A stretch of DNA of 64,000 nt from Monomorium pharaonis. Taxonomy: Eukaryota > Arthropoda > Insecta > Hymenoptera > Formicidae. This document shows positions 1-11,600 of this stretch, one piece after another; position 1 is the first letter of the stretch, and every line of letters starts with the position of its first letter. Location of the stretch: NCBI RefSeq assembly GCF_013373865.1, contig NC_050470.1, forward strand, positions 310,001 through 374,000, given 5' to 3'. A program made the position numbers and the translations under genes. The notes beneath the pieces are model-generated. The model worked only from the letters and a program-made list of their open reading frames with translations. It was not told where the DNA came from and did not search any database.

Positions 1-103
1 CTGTCTACTGTTGCTGCGTATTTTCGTATCGCGCGCGCGCATGATATGAACAATTATTCATTTTTTTCCTAAATTTAAGTTATTTGTTTTTATATTATGT
101 CGT

Positions 104-427
104 GTGTTCATTGTATTCTATCATAGTAAGATTACAATAACAATCTGTCTATTCGAAATACAGGCATACCGTGATAAGTATTGTATGAAGAACTCGCGTA
201 CCGGTGCAAAGTATAGTCCGCGTCGTCGGAGCGGAACGAAGCGTAACTTTAATAGCGGTCGCATCTCAGTGATTTTAATGGCGGTTGCGCGACGAGGCGA
301 GATCAGTGTAAAACTGGACCTCACAACTGGAAACTGTTATATACAGTTCTCCACTAATATTTTGACCAAAAAATGCGATGTAAGAAGAAACTCTGCATCT
401 CAAATGAGCCTCTTGTTTCGAAAATAG
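104..427 (+). other. Unassigned open frame, possible terminal exon
   Basis: An open frame runs to a stop at 425-427. An acceptor-like CAG lies near 163, with an in-frame ATG at 184 after it. An AATAAA-type polyadenylation signal follows at about 461. The product is basic (a PRRRSGTKR stretch) and matches no family I recognise. It could be the last exon of a gene extending left of the window, or chance. Nothing in it relates to TRIP13, which lies on the other strand. Confidence 0.2.
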
Positions 428-551
428 TGCAAAACATTATTCCGACTTTATATACTTTCGAAATAAATGGCTCAAATAGGAAATAAGTATCTTTTTGTGA
501 CAAACATTTATTATACAAAAATAAATTAGACAAAACGTATTATTAAATATA

Positions 552-558
552 TATGTAT

Positions 559-610
<52 letters not shown>

Positions 611-640
611 CACACACATATATATTTGTATATATAAAAC
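552..640. repeat. TA/CA microsatellite
   Basis: Alternating (TA)n and (CA)n runs lie between the unassigned frame and the TRIP13 stop codon, probably within or just beyond the TRIP13 3' UTR. Confidence 0.85.
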
Positions 641-695
641 AGCATATATAGAATAAAATAGTATTAGAATAAATAGAAGAGGAATAACTTTTCTT

Positions 696-3646
696 TCATG
701 CTTGTTGCAAATCGCCTTCTTGCTGATCCTGTTTCAAAATAGCTGAATGCATGGCTTTTAGAAATTTGGATAATGTAGTTCTGTTTGTGGATGTGTGAAG
801 AGCATGCGCCAAAAAAGGTATTTTTCTTAAAGTACGACCAGTTAAGCCTTCACTCTCGCGACTCAGTTCCAAAAGTTTTAGACTATTTTTAGTATCTGCA
901 CATTCTGAATATCCATGTATCTTTAACTGCGATATGTCGTGTATCTCTTCTTTTTTCAAAATTCCAGTCTGAAACATATAAAATATAATTTAAAAAGAAA
1001 TTAATGGTTGAGTAGGTAATGCAGTAATATTAAAAATAATTCGTAAATGGAATACTAAGAGATGTATTAAGAATTAGCATACCCTCATTAATTCCTTCAG
1101 GCACGAATGATAAATATTGTAAATAGCGATTTCGGATGGATATCCGAGATACTGTTTGATATCCGCTCGATCGACAAATGCAAGATCTATAGCTTCCGTC
1201 ATGTTGCTTGTCGTCAAAATTAAAACGTTCGAATATCGTTTTATTTGATCCAACTGCGTAAGCAGTGCGTTCACGACGCGTATGGAATCAGACGGTTCGG
1301 TTCCATTGCTGCATAATTTACGTGCATGAGCTAACGATTCTATCTCATCAATTAGAATGCATATTAGTGCCCTGTCGTCTTGAACTAAATTTTTTATTTC
1401 GTCGAACAACTTCATAACAAGTTTTCCACTCTGTGGCAAAACATACAAAAAAAATCAATTTTAACACTGAATAATATAAAATAATATATAAAATTTTGTT
1501 ACATAATTGTAAATATTGTTATTAATTAATACATAGATGGAATTCTATTGAATTTATTTTTACCAGTATTTTTAACATAAATTTAATCCTACATTTTGTC
1601 TCTTCTCTGAAGAAATAAATAATAACCAAATGCATACCTCTGAAAACCATTTCGAAAATAAACTATGGCTATTAATCTCTATAAATTTTCCATGAGTAAA
1701 GCGATCTCCCATACGAATGACAGCTTTTTGAGCCAGAGCTTTGCACATACTTGTTTTGCCTGTACCTGGAGGACCGTGCAACAATATCACTTTGTTCCAG
1801 CTTATAATGTTAGAATTAACAGCGCGATCAGAAAATAACATTGTAGTCTCCACGAAACGTAATAACTAAAAAAAAGAGAAATAAAATTAAAATTAAAACG
1901 ATAAAAAATGATATCACTCCATTCGCAGCAACATAACTTAAAAAATTATTATTTGTCTTCAAGAAAGAACCATCTTTAGAGTTCTTATTAGAATGACATA
2001 CTGAGAATGACAATTGAGCTTTTAAAATTGAAAAGAGCAATGAAAAAAAGAGAATTTTGCATCAAATATGTCACAAATAAAAAAGATTGCTTTTAAGCAT
2101 TCATTTTTATAATAAATCAATTCAGACGAATAGTAAAAACATCATTAAATCTTCATTCAATATGAATTCAATGAAGAAGCTAACAATATTTTCATTTCTC
2201 CTCAATCAGATAGTATAGTAAAATCCTATTAAAAAATATTTAACGATCCAAAGTTTCAATAATTTAAAACATTTAAACTTATTTTTTGGAACATTTTGTT
2301 TTCTGAGTTATGTTATTATATTGCAAATGAATGTTATATTATTTAATGAAATACACTGCAAATAACTGCTATAAAATACGTACTGAAAAATCATTTATAT
2401 TTTATAAATTAATTCTATTAAATTGATTTATATTTTCTATTAATTAGTCTGTTTTTATAGCTGCACCGAGTTGCACTACTGAATTGTGCTTTTTTTTTTT
2501 TGTACCAGTTTAGTAGTGCAGTCCTGTGCAGCTATAAAAGACAAAATGTGTAAACAGACTTACTACAAATTTACTAACATTGTTCTTAATATCACAATCA
2601 TAATACAGATTTTCCCACATATAGTGAAATTCTTGTGCTGGTAATAACCAGTGAGCTGCAACTGGTAATTCGTCAGAGTCACATTTCATTGTTTCTATGG
2701 CAGCATCCTCCTGTGTCAGTCTGTAGATGTAATACCTAATGGTAGCACCATGAATTTTAACTGTACCCCTCTGAAATAAGTATATGCATATATTTATAAT
2801 GCAAAGGCAAAACCTCTTTGCTCTTGTTAAGATTGACAATACCTCTGCATAGTCAGATGAGCATATCATAGATTCAACATGATCTTTTATGATTGTATTT
2901 GTAGCATCTTTACCATATATAATGACATCGAGAGAAATCTCATCCAACAATCGTAATTCTGCATTTACTGTCTCTTCAATTATGATTTTTGATAAAGTAC
3001 TAAAACAAATAGAAACAAATACGGATAAATCATTTAGTTAAATTAAAATAAAATTTATATGCAGTTAAATTTTTAAGTGCAATTGAAAGTACAAAATTTA
3101 GTCGAAATTGATTCTAACTGTTAAATTACATTTGAAGTTTGACACTTAAATCATCTTTAAGTGTCAAAATTATTGTTCTAATAAAATTGTTTTAATAATT
3201 AAAAAAATATTGCATTGTAAAAAAAATATTACTGTTAAATGCTTTTAGTCCTTGTATTTTCTTCAATATTCTCATAGAAATTATCTGATAAAAGCATTTC
3301 AATTATTTCATTATAACGATAATACTTTTCAATATTCGTATGTTATAATATATATAATAACATATACACTTTAATTAATATAATAATATTCTCTTATAAT
3401 CAGATTAACTTAAACCACATGTAGTTTTGCAAAAAAGAATTGAACATTCTCAGACTCTTTTAAGGTTAACATTTAATGTAATGAATTGAACACAAATAAT
3501 GTAATGAATAAGACAATTCTAATTAACTCGAATAATATATTCATGAGGCTGTCAACAGAATGTATTCAAACAATATAAACAATGAAGTAAATAAAATACC
3601 TGTTAGCATGTTGACATATTTCTACATGTAATACGTTCTCGTCCAT
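696..3646 (-). CDS. TRIP13: Pachytene checkpoint protein 2 / TRIP13 AAA+ ATPase
   Basis: AAA+ remodeller of HORMA-domain proteins (Mad2, HORMADs), acting in spindle checkpoint silencing and meiotic recombination control. Six coding exons read on the minus strand: 3646-3600, 2999-2843, 2770-2564, 1865-1638, 1430-1083 and 968-696. Together they give 419 aa, close to the ~432 aa of vertebrate TRIP13. The Walker A motif GPPGTGKT falls at about residues 168-175 and Walker B (ILIDE) at about 238-242. Sensor-1 TTSN and the family block FVDRADIKQY follow, and the C-terminus carries EGLTGRTLRKIPFLAHAL. The ATG at 3646 is the only start in frame with the first exon (MDENVLHVEI). Intron 3 is about 700 bp and carries a hairpin at its 5' end. 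All phases join without frameshift, so the gene looks functional. Confidence 0.95.
2447..2560. repeat. Inverted repeat (hairpin) in TRIP13 intron 3
   Basis: Arms at 2447-2480 and 2511-2560 are largely complementary around a T-rich loop. Matching blocks are AGTCTGTTT/AAACAGACT, TTATAGCTGCAC/GTGCAGCTATAA and TGCACTACT/AGTAGTGCA. Read on the coding strand, the 5' arm starts inside the donor GTAAGTCTG of intron 3. It may be a small MITE-like insertion or a structured intron element. Confidence 0.7.
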
Positions 3647-4408
3647 TATAATTATATGTATGTATCTGATGGCGCAAGACAATTTATGAGACAAGAATCA
3701 AAACTAATGTCATAAAACGATCACTGATGTCATATAATAGACCAGATTTCGTGTAACTTTTTCTCTTATTGAGAGATTAAACACTGTTCTCTGCTTTCTC
3801 AATGCTTTTTATTGCTTTGTTTGGCTTTGTTCTCCACTCATGTAAGGAAAGGACTAAGCCGACTAAGATAACTAAGGATTCAAAATTTAAAGTCGTTGAG
3901 CCATGAATTGGAGAAACTTAGAAGCCGAGAGAACACAAAAATGTCCAGTAAATTCCACGCGAAATAGAGTGCGCAGTTATCGTGACGTCTTACCCATGGT
4001 AGGTAATTCCATTGCTAGAAACGTCGATTTCTAGATTATTCCAGATCATTCCATTAGAATATATAGAACAGATTCTATGAGTAATAAAATACAGATTATT
4101 TTTTAAGTGTATTATTAGAATTTGCTAATTATAAATGTGTAATTTACGCACGATTTAATCACGATTTAATATTTTCTATATATTTTTAAAAGATAATAAA
4201 GATAATTAAATTTCTTAAACTTTTATAATTAATGTGTTTTTTATAAATCTGATTTTATTCCAAGAAATATATAAACATGTTAGATTTTTAGATAAGATTC
4301 ATAATTTATTCCATATCTATAAATATTTGAAAATTTATTCATTTATCATTTCATAAGAACGCACGAAATATTTTACGCTTGCAGTGGTACAAGGTCTGAA
4401 GGTCCTGT
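3647..4408. other. Intergenic: TRIP13 promoter side
   Basis: No convincing coding frame. It holds the presumed TRIP13 5' UTR and promoter (minus strand) and AT-rich sequence running into the inverted repeat upstream of the heat shock gene. Both neighbours are transcribed away from it. Confidence 0.5.
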
Positions 4409-4669
4409 GATGTGGCGAAACGTTTCGATCTTTCGAGGCGAGAGGGCGAGACTCGCATAGATCTGGGACCAACAATGGCCTGTTCTTTTTCGCTAAATTG
4501 CTGCACTGGTGCAATAAGTTATAATGAGAAAAATATATTTGTCTTACTCTAACCTGTTGCACCAGTGCAGACTGCAGCGAAAAAGAACAAGCCATTGGTC
4601 TCGAGTCGGGGGTTTGTGCGAGTCTCGCTCTCTCGCCTCGAAAGATCGAGACGTTTCTCGACACGTCGC
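4409..4669. repeat. Long inverted repeat in small-HSP promoter
   Basis: Left arm 4409-4514 and right arm 4557-4669 are near reverse complements, with a loop of about 42 bp. Matching blocks include GATCTTTCGAGGCGAGAG / CTCTCGCCTCGAAAGATC, GTTCTTTTTCGCT / AGCGAAAAAGAAC and TGCACTGGTGCAA / TTGCACCAGTGCA. The right arm ends just before the TATA-like motif of the downstream heat shock gene and contains an imperfect heat shock element (TTCTCGAC at 4655). It could be a head-to-head promoter duplication or a MITE-like insertion. Confidence 0.85.
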
Positions 4670-4680
4670 TGGTATAAGTA
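4655..4680 (+). promoter_or_regulatory. Candidate heat-shock promoter (HSE-like plus TATA)
   Basis: TTCTCGAC at 4655-4662 resembles the TTCnnGAA heat shock element with one mismatch. TATAAGTA at 4673-4680 lies about 225 bp upstream of the ATG. This suits a heat-inducible TATA promoter with a roughly 200-bp leader; the exact start is inferred. Confidence 0.45.
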
Positions 4681-4902
4681 TATACCGGTGCACCGAATAA
4701 GCTCAATACGCTACTAGCAAACAGAGTTGACGAAACATCCAGAAGTATTCACTATTCAGACATCGGTCGATCAGTAGAGAGCTGCGAAACTTGAGCTGAT
4801 AAACTTATTGTAACGATTATTCCATACGTAACATCAACTACGATCGAATCGTATTTTATTCGGAACGTGGCAAATCACTGTCAACGAAAGAAATCCTGCG
4901 AA

Positions 4903-5496
4903 ATGGCCCTGTCACCATTCGTATTCTACGACTGGGAGAATATGCTGTGTCATCCTATCTTGAATCCGACCCTCGGCCTGGAACTTCGACAACCGAAACG
5001 AATGTCATTGCCGGCTGAAACCATCGGTAGCTGTCTGAGGCCGCAACGGAATTACGACCTGGATCAGCTCAGGAACATGTTGGATCTGGCGACTCGACAT
5101 TGCCAAAGGTCGAGTGCACTTTCCATCAACGAAAACGACTTCCAGGTGATGCTAGACGTACAGCAGTTTGAACCGGAGGAGATCGAAGTGAAGGTAGTGG
5201 ACAATTACCTCATCATCACGGCGAAACATGGAGACAAACGAGACGATCACGGCTGGGTATCCCGACAATTCGTCCGCCGGTATCAGCTGCCGGAAGACAT
5301 CAGTGTCGAACATTTGTCATCCAAATTGTCCTCCGATGGTCTTCTGACAATCGTTGCGCCCAAAATACAGTCGTTAAAGGATGAAACAAACAGAGCGCTT
5401 CCCATTGAGTTCACTGGAAAGCCCTTCATGAAAGAGAAGCAGAAAAAATCGAAGATGCTCCAGCAAAGTGAGGAGGAAAAAAAGCTGGAGAAATAG
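4903..5496 (+). CDS. l(2)efl: Small heat shock protein, l(2)efl type
   Basis: ATP-independent holdase chaperone of the alpha-crystallin/Hsp20 family, cytosolic. The single-exon frame gives 197 aa. The chosen start is the ATG at 4903 (MALSPFVFYDWENML), which matches the N-terminal style of the paralog at 13269; the frame is open further 5' only through a GTG codon. The alpha-crystallin domain spans about residues 75-155, with FQVMLDVQQFEPEEIEVKV, the core strand HGWVSRQFVRRYQLP and the terminal SSDGLLTIVAPK. The C-terminal tail is lysine/glutamate-rich. A TATA-like motif and HSE-like sites lie upstream inside a long inverted repeat. It is one of two plus-strand paralogs in the window. In hymenopterans such genes are commonly multicopy, so one-to-one orthology with Drosophila l(2)efl is uncertain. 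Confidence 0.93.
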   Translation: MALSPFVFYDWENMLCHPILNPTLGLELRQPKRMSLPAETIGSCLRPQRNYDLDQLRNMLDLATRHCQRSSALSINENDFQVMLDVQQFEPEEIEVKVVDNYLIITAKHGDKRDDHGWVSRQFVRRYQLPEDISVEHLSSKLSSDGLLTIVAPKIQSLKDETNRALPIEFTGKPFMKEKQKKSKMLQQSEEEKKLEK

Positions 5497-6639
5497 ATTC
5501 TTCCAAGTATTAATTATGCATATTATAAATAATTGTATTCCGATTGATAAGTACACATGACAGATATTTTAGATATGATAGGTTTATTAGACATATAGAC
5601 TTAATGAATTTATTTTATATATTTATCTGTAATATAATCGTTATAAAATTGTTTTTTACAAGCATATTCCTAAATATCTTTGTAATGTTATGCATTTATT
5701 TAAAAATGTCTATATTTAATAATTCTAACAGATTGTTAAAGTGATAATATTTACTCACTTAAATCAACTAATTATTACCGTGCATGAATTAAAAAACAGA
5801 ATTTCTAACTTCGTAAATTAGAACTCTATTTTTTATTTTATTTATTATAAAATTGTATCCTGAATTTTCATAATAAGATATAGAATAAACAAGAACTAGG
5901 ATTTATATATATTTAAATAAAGTTACTAATTAGATGAAAAGAGCTATGCAATTTTTATTTTTATTTGAAATGTAGAAAATATATTATTGTAAAATTGATG
6001 TACTAAGATTGTGTGATTATTCATTAAATATGAGATTATTTTTTTTAATTATATGTTATTTTATCCCTCTTTTCCCTTTGTATATCTATTAATATCTGTG
6101 GGTAACGTGATTAGAAAGATTTAAAATTGTCTTGTGTTTTTATAACAAAGTTTAATTGTGTAAAATTAAAATGTAACTAAAGAAGATACAAAATGTACAA
6201 ACTAAATTACATATTGTACTTTATAGAAATTTTGTACATATATTTATAGTTTATACAATTTCAACAATATAGTACAGGTAGTATCATCAATCTATGACGG
6301 ATTATGTTTTACTTACAAGTTAAATCTATTCGCTGCCAAACAGTCATAATGTGTGTGTTGTTACCTCTTACACGTTATTATATACACAAAACTAGAAGAC
6401 ATTGATGTTGTTATTAGTAAAATTGAACAACCTAAATGATCTAAATGAAAGATTTTACAGTTAGGTTGGAAACAACGGATCATAACACAAACAGTAAATG
6501 TATGTATATCACAACATGTATAACAATAATTTAATAAATTTCTAAAATTTATTTATTATCCTTCTTGTTTATAAACTTAGTAGTTAATCATTAATTCTTT
6601 TCTTAAAAGTTAGAGTACTTTTTTATTCTTTTCATATTT
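5497..6639. other. AT-rich intergenic region, HSP 3' flank
   Basis: Starts with the presumed 3' UTR of the small HSP (several AATAAA-like sites, for example near 5884). No coding frame with recognisable content or splice structure is seen. Confidence 0.5.
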
Positions 6640-6750
6640 GTGTGCTTTTCAGCAACATACAGTGTAATATACTGTCCATTAATGTGAGAAAGAACATATC
6701 AGTGTGTTTCACTCACACTGTGTTACACTGTGTCTTGCTGGAAAGCACAC
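6640..6750. mobile_element. MITE-like hairpin element
   Basis: Terminal inverted repeats GTGTGCTTTTCAGCAA at the left and TTGCTGGAAAGCACAC at the right, with the palindromy continuing inward (ACAGTGTAATA / TGTTACACTGT). The length is about 111 bp with no coding capacity. Target-site duplication was not resolved. Confidence 0.65.
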
Positions 6751-7424
6751 TTTATCTTTTATTAGATATGAAACAAGATGAAACATATATGTATAATTGA
6801 TAAAAAAGAGAAGAAGTAAAAACCATCACTCAAATTGTATAAGTTTAAAACAGACTTCTCTACAGAGAGAAAAAGATTTCTTTTGAGTTAATGAGAATAT
6901 TTAGAAAATGAAACAAAAAACTTAAATATACAAAATGTGACAAATAAAACGAGCGTGGTTATCATAAAGATGCAATATCAATACATAATAATTCAATACA
7001 TGTTAATTGAATTAAAAGTATACAATTTTGTTGTCATTAAAGATATAACGTTTATATTTAAAAAGAAAAATCATAATTTTAGAAATCTATCTTGATATAT
7101 CATACATTGTTTGAAAAAATGCGTTATTCTTTATCTTTTTTTAAAAGTATATAAATGATTAAGAAATTAAAACTGCTATCCCTTTTTAATTAAACAACAT
7201 TAATCAAAAAGTAAATTATTATAATAGATGATACCCTTTTTACTGTTTTAATAAATTACATTGCAACAGTAAGTAAAGATATTATATGATATGGTGATGT
7301 CAAAGTGTTAGGATACCATTTCATTAGTTATCTTATTGACTTTCTAATATTATCTTGATTTAAGCCTTATTAAAGGCTTTTTTTCCATTAATCTTAGAAA
7401 AGTTTGCGTTTAAAATTTAAGTGA

Positions 7425-7571
7425 TTAAAGGTCGGTTGTTCCAACTTCTTGGTGAACTTACCTATCAGATAGATATATGTTTGTCTTTATTTATTTAAGA
7501 AAAGAAATGAAGATAGACATATGCTTACCTAGTAGGTAAATTTACCAAGAAGTTGGAACAGCCGGCCTTAA
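7425..7571. mobile_element. MITE-like hairpin flanked by TTAA
   Basis: A 147-bp near-perfect hairpin bounded by TTAA at 7425-7428 and 7568-7571. The arms share GTTCCAACTTCTTGGT / ACCAAGAAGTTGGAAC and continue through the CTTACCTA / TAGGTAA region. A TTAA duplication with terminal inverted repeats is typical of piggyBac-type non-autonomous elements; that assignment is inferred from the target site only. Confidence 0.7.
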
Positions 7572-8612
7572 GTGTAAGAGACTGATCTAATATAATTTTA
7601 ATTTTATGATTTATTATATATTATCTTGATGTGTCGTATACATCATGATAGAATTCGATAATACTAGATTTTTATTTAAAATCTGCAATTATTTTTAATA
7701 TCATTATCCAAATTGATTATCTATAAAAATAATAATTGTACAAAAAAAATTGTAATTTTGCAGCAATATATGTGATGTTATAGTATTATAAGTATACACA
7801 TTTATGTAATAAAAAATCATGAATTTAAAATAATATTATCCAAATATTTATGATAATATCATTGCATTTTAATTATCGGCAGGCTCCCGAAAGGAAACCC
7901 ATTGATGCATGATAACGAAGATTTATCTAGAGTCAATGGTTTTTAAATATCTAATTAGTGGTAGTACGCATCCGTAGAATTTAACTGTCAATATTGTCAG
8001 GAATTAATGGTCGGAAATGATTTTTTTGTCGAATCCAGCGAGATATATTTGCACTCAAGTCACTGCAGGCTTTCGATAAATAGTAAGCCCCTTATGCCTC
8101 TACGCTCAATTGAAGTGGAGCTAGAAACGCGTAGCGCATATCGAGGAAACTTGTTTTCGCGAACATTCTCGATAATAAATCCCACAGATTATAAAAGTAA
8201 ATAGATAATCAACTCCCATAGTTTGATCTGGAACAGTGTTTCGAACGCCACCTGGGCGAATATACATAGACAAACTAATATTCAATATGGCCGACCTCTA
8301 ATATAGTATATATATATATTTATTAATATTTCTTAGAGAAATTTAATACCGTAGTTTTTATTTAGTTAGTAATATTTATTTGGAATATTTTAATTTTGGT
8401 GTATTAAAACATTACAAATAAATAATTAATTACTAACAAAATAAATACTTCGAGTATTAAATTTATACTTATATTAAATACTAAGGAATAATACAAATAA
8501 AAAGACAAAACTATTCTATATAATATTTTTATTTTTAAAGACATGCTTAGAAACATGTATTGACAGAACTTAAGAACAAATAACGTGCTATTAAAGCTAT
8601 AAAATATAATAT
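7572..8612. other. Intergenic between MITE and transposase gene
   Basis: Mostly AT-rich. It holds a short unassigned plus-strand frame (8007-8204), a CTCF-like motif at 8245-8260, and an 80-bp inverted repeat at about 8363-8443 (GTTAGTAAT..ATTACTAAC). The distal end of the transposon carrying the THAP transposase probably lies here, but I could not define its terminal repeat. Confidence 0.4.
8245..8265 (-). promoter_or_regulatory. CTCF-like motif (left copy)
   Basis: The reverse complement reads GCCCAGGTGGCGTT, close to the CTCF core AGRKGGCRSY with one mismatch. It is embedded in CGCCACCTGGGCGAATATAC, which recurs almost exactly at 12936-12955. Motif identity is by eye; function is untested. 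Confidence 0.4.
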
Positions 8613-11600
8613 TTATATTTTTAATATTTTTTTATATCGACTTTGCTTCTTTTTATAAAGTTCAATTGCTTGTGTCAATATCATATTTGTTCCTAAATGT
8701 CTAGTATCTCGACCTGATAAAATTTTGTTAATTGTTTTACAAAAATTAAATAAATATAATCTTGTAATTTTTTGAATTACAGCTTTTTTTAATTCTATTT
8801 TATGTTGATTACATTTTAAAAAATCTAAATTTAATTTATCGTTCAAACGTGCCTGTAATAAGGCAGAAACGTTTCTACGAAAACATAATAAAGAAATATT
8901 TTGATTTAAAATATTATCGGCTTCAATAAATGCATATTTTAAAAAAGACATGGATGGATAAATTAATGACGGTTTTTCTTGTACATATTCTTTATAAGCT
9001 ATCTCTGCATATTCTTCACATGTTGTGTCTGTCGCTAAAAGATTTTGTTTACATTCTGGACAATTTTTAAATTGTTTTAATGACAAAATCTTTTTTGCAA
9101 TCCAGCCAGCAACATATACTTGACCATTTTTATGAGATGACTTGTGTACTATTGTTTCATGTGCAATTTGATGTGATTGAATATAATCTTCTTCTATTTC
9201 TTCTGTATTATTTTCGTGAGAAACGTTTGTCACAAATTGTTTTAATGTAAATAACAAATCACCATCATTTTTGTTTTCACAGTTAGAACCCATAGACTGT
9301 TTTGAAGTTAAATTATTGATTAAAAGTGTTTTAAACGACCCACAGAATTGACTACATGAAGGATTAATATTTCTGCGTCCATGGCTGCGAATCATGCCAA
9401 AAAAGTTTTCTAAAGGATCTTGATTAATATTTCGCGTTTTTAAAAATTGCATACCTGCGTTATTAGCTATTTTCCAAATTTTTCGAAATCCACGTAATGT
9501 AAAAATCCAATTTTTCAGTGATGGTATACATTTAACTGGTTGCTTAGTTTTTGGATCTACATACCGCATGTTGGATAATAATTTAATAGCATATGGCCAA
9601 AAATCATGATGTTTGCTATTTTCAGTTACTGCAACACGTAAAGGAGTTTCTGGACGCAAAGTGTGTGCGTTAACGGAATCAAAAACTTTGTTAAAAAAAT
9701 CTAAAACTATTGCTGTATCATATCCTGCTTTGTTTGGTATTTGTAGCGGACCAATTTGTGAGTCGATAAATCCTCCTGCAAAGATAAATAAAGTACATAT
9801 TAATATATTATGCAATTCAATAATAAATTAACAAAAGTAATAATTATCACTTATTCAATTACCTTTGATTTTGCTGTTGTATTCAATATAAGCTGATAAT
9901 CTTGCACTAAAAATTTGAGCAGCACACTTAACTTTCATCTTTTTTATCTTTGATTTAATTACATGTTCATCAGTTAATCTTGGCAATTGACGATTTAATG
10001 TATTCGTGTTAATATCCATTTTATATGCTAATTCAATAATATCCCATGATGCTAACTGTCGTTCGTTTGTTTTTGTGTTCTTAGTTATATTAATTTCCAA
10101 ATTTTTAAATAATAAATTATTGCGAATTCCTTTCAAAAGATGTGGTGGATCATAGATGGGAACAATATTTTGTCCAAAAAGTTCAACATTACCTCCTTAA
10201 AAAAATAAAAAATTATTTACGTATTATATATCGTTTAAGTATCAGTTTTGTTCTATGCACATGTTATTTATTATATATTATATAAAAATTAAAACAATAC
10301 TTACGATCTTCTTGACCTGTTTGTATACATTTCCTTCTTGATTCCTCAAGAAGTTTATTAATACATGTCATATTTGGCCCTCCTTGGTCGCATACAGTTG
10401 TGATAATTGTTAAACCAGCTTGAGTTAATTTTTTTATAATTTCCTTGATACATCTTAATAGCTGTGCAGATTTTGTTTGACTTTTACAAAAATTATAACA
10501 CAGTGGAATTTTCCATCCTTTCAGAACTCCTCGTGCCATAAAAACCAATACATGATCGGCTATCAATGATGTGCGTCTATGTCCCCAATCTTCAAAGCCA
10601 ATTATTTTATCATCTAGTTGATCATATTGCAAATTGGCTTCTAACGACATCTCGTCCCACATTAAAATACATAATTTGTCTCTTTCATTCATTTCTGCAA
10701 CATGCTGCTGAAGATGCTCAAAAATAAATTTATTAATTCCTGGTTGTAAAGAAATTGTCCGTAACAAACATTTGAGAGTTGTAGCACTTGGTAAAACAAA
10801 TAATTTTGATAATAGTTTATAACAAGATCCTGATTGTTTATACAACGACAGTGCTAAAATTTTTTCATCAATCGTAAATCTTCTTCCCTATATACAAATA
10901 ATAATAAAATAGTTTTCAAAAGTTTTTCTAATAAATATAAAATTTTCGTAATAATTGAATTTTTTTATGTAAAAATTTTTTTTGCATTTGCGCAAGTATA
11001 TCTTTCACAAATAATAAAAAATTACAAATTTACACAGTAATACTATTTACAACAATAGACTTGAAGAATTACTACAATAGGCTAACACACATTTAGTAAA
11101 AAAAGAAAAAAATTACAAAAACATATTCAAAGGATAATCTGGTATCATATTGTAATAGATATCTATTATTGTGTGCTAGATATTTATTACAATATGCAAT
11201 ATTACAATAAATACCAAATATTTATTGCAATATGCTATAGGTATATATTGTCACTGTTCAGTCTATTTTTAAAATATAATTTTAGAATAATTTATTTTCT
11301 TCGTTTTTACAAAATGTATCTCACTATTGCAGCAAGTTTTCAACTATAATAAGATATAATATTATATCAAAGATTTACAATTAATTGTATGCTTTTGGTA
11401 CGAAAGATATATTGCTCAAATATTTTGAACTTCGTTCTGGGCATGTTGCCTGTAACGATGATTTTAATTCATTAAATAATACTTTGAAATCTACCTTTGG
11501 AGAATAATTTGTGTTTCGTAATTGCATATTAAAAAATAATCTTTGCGTTGGAGTTAAACTATTAAACTGTTTACAAAATGGTGAATTTAATAACTTTTTG

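Noticed and set aside
3136..3168. Short perfect hairpin TTTGACACTTAAA..TTTAAGTGTCAAA
   Set aside because: Small stem in an AT-rich TRIP13 intron; too short to support a function without copies elsewhere.
4335..4706. 123-codon minus-strand open frame
   Set aside because: It runs through the inverted repeat and the heat-shock promoter and has no recognisable content.
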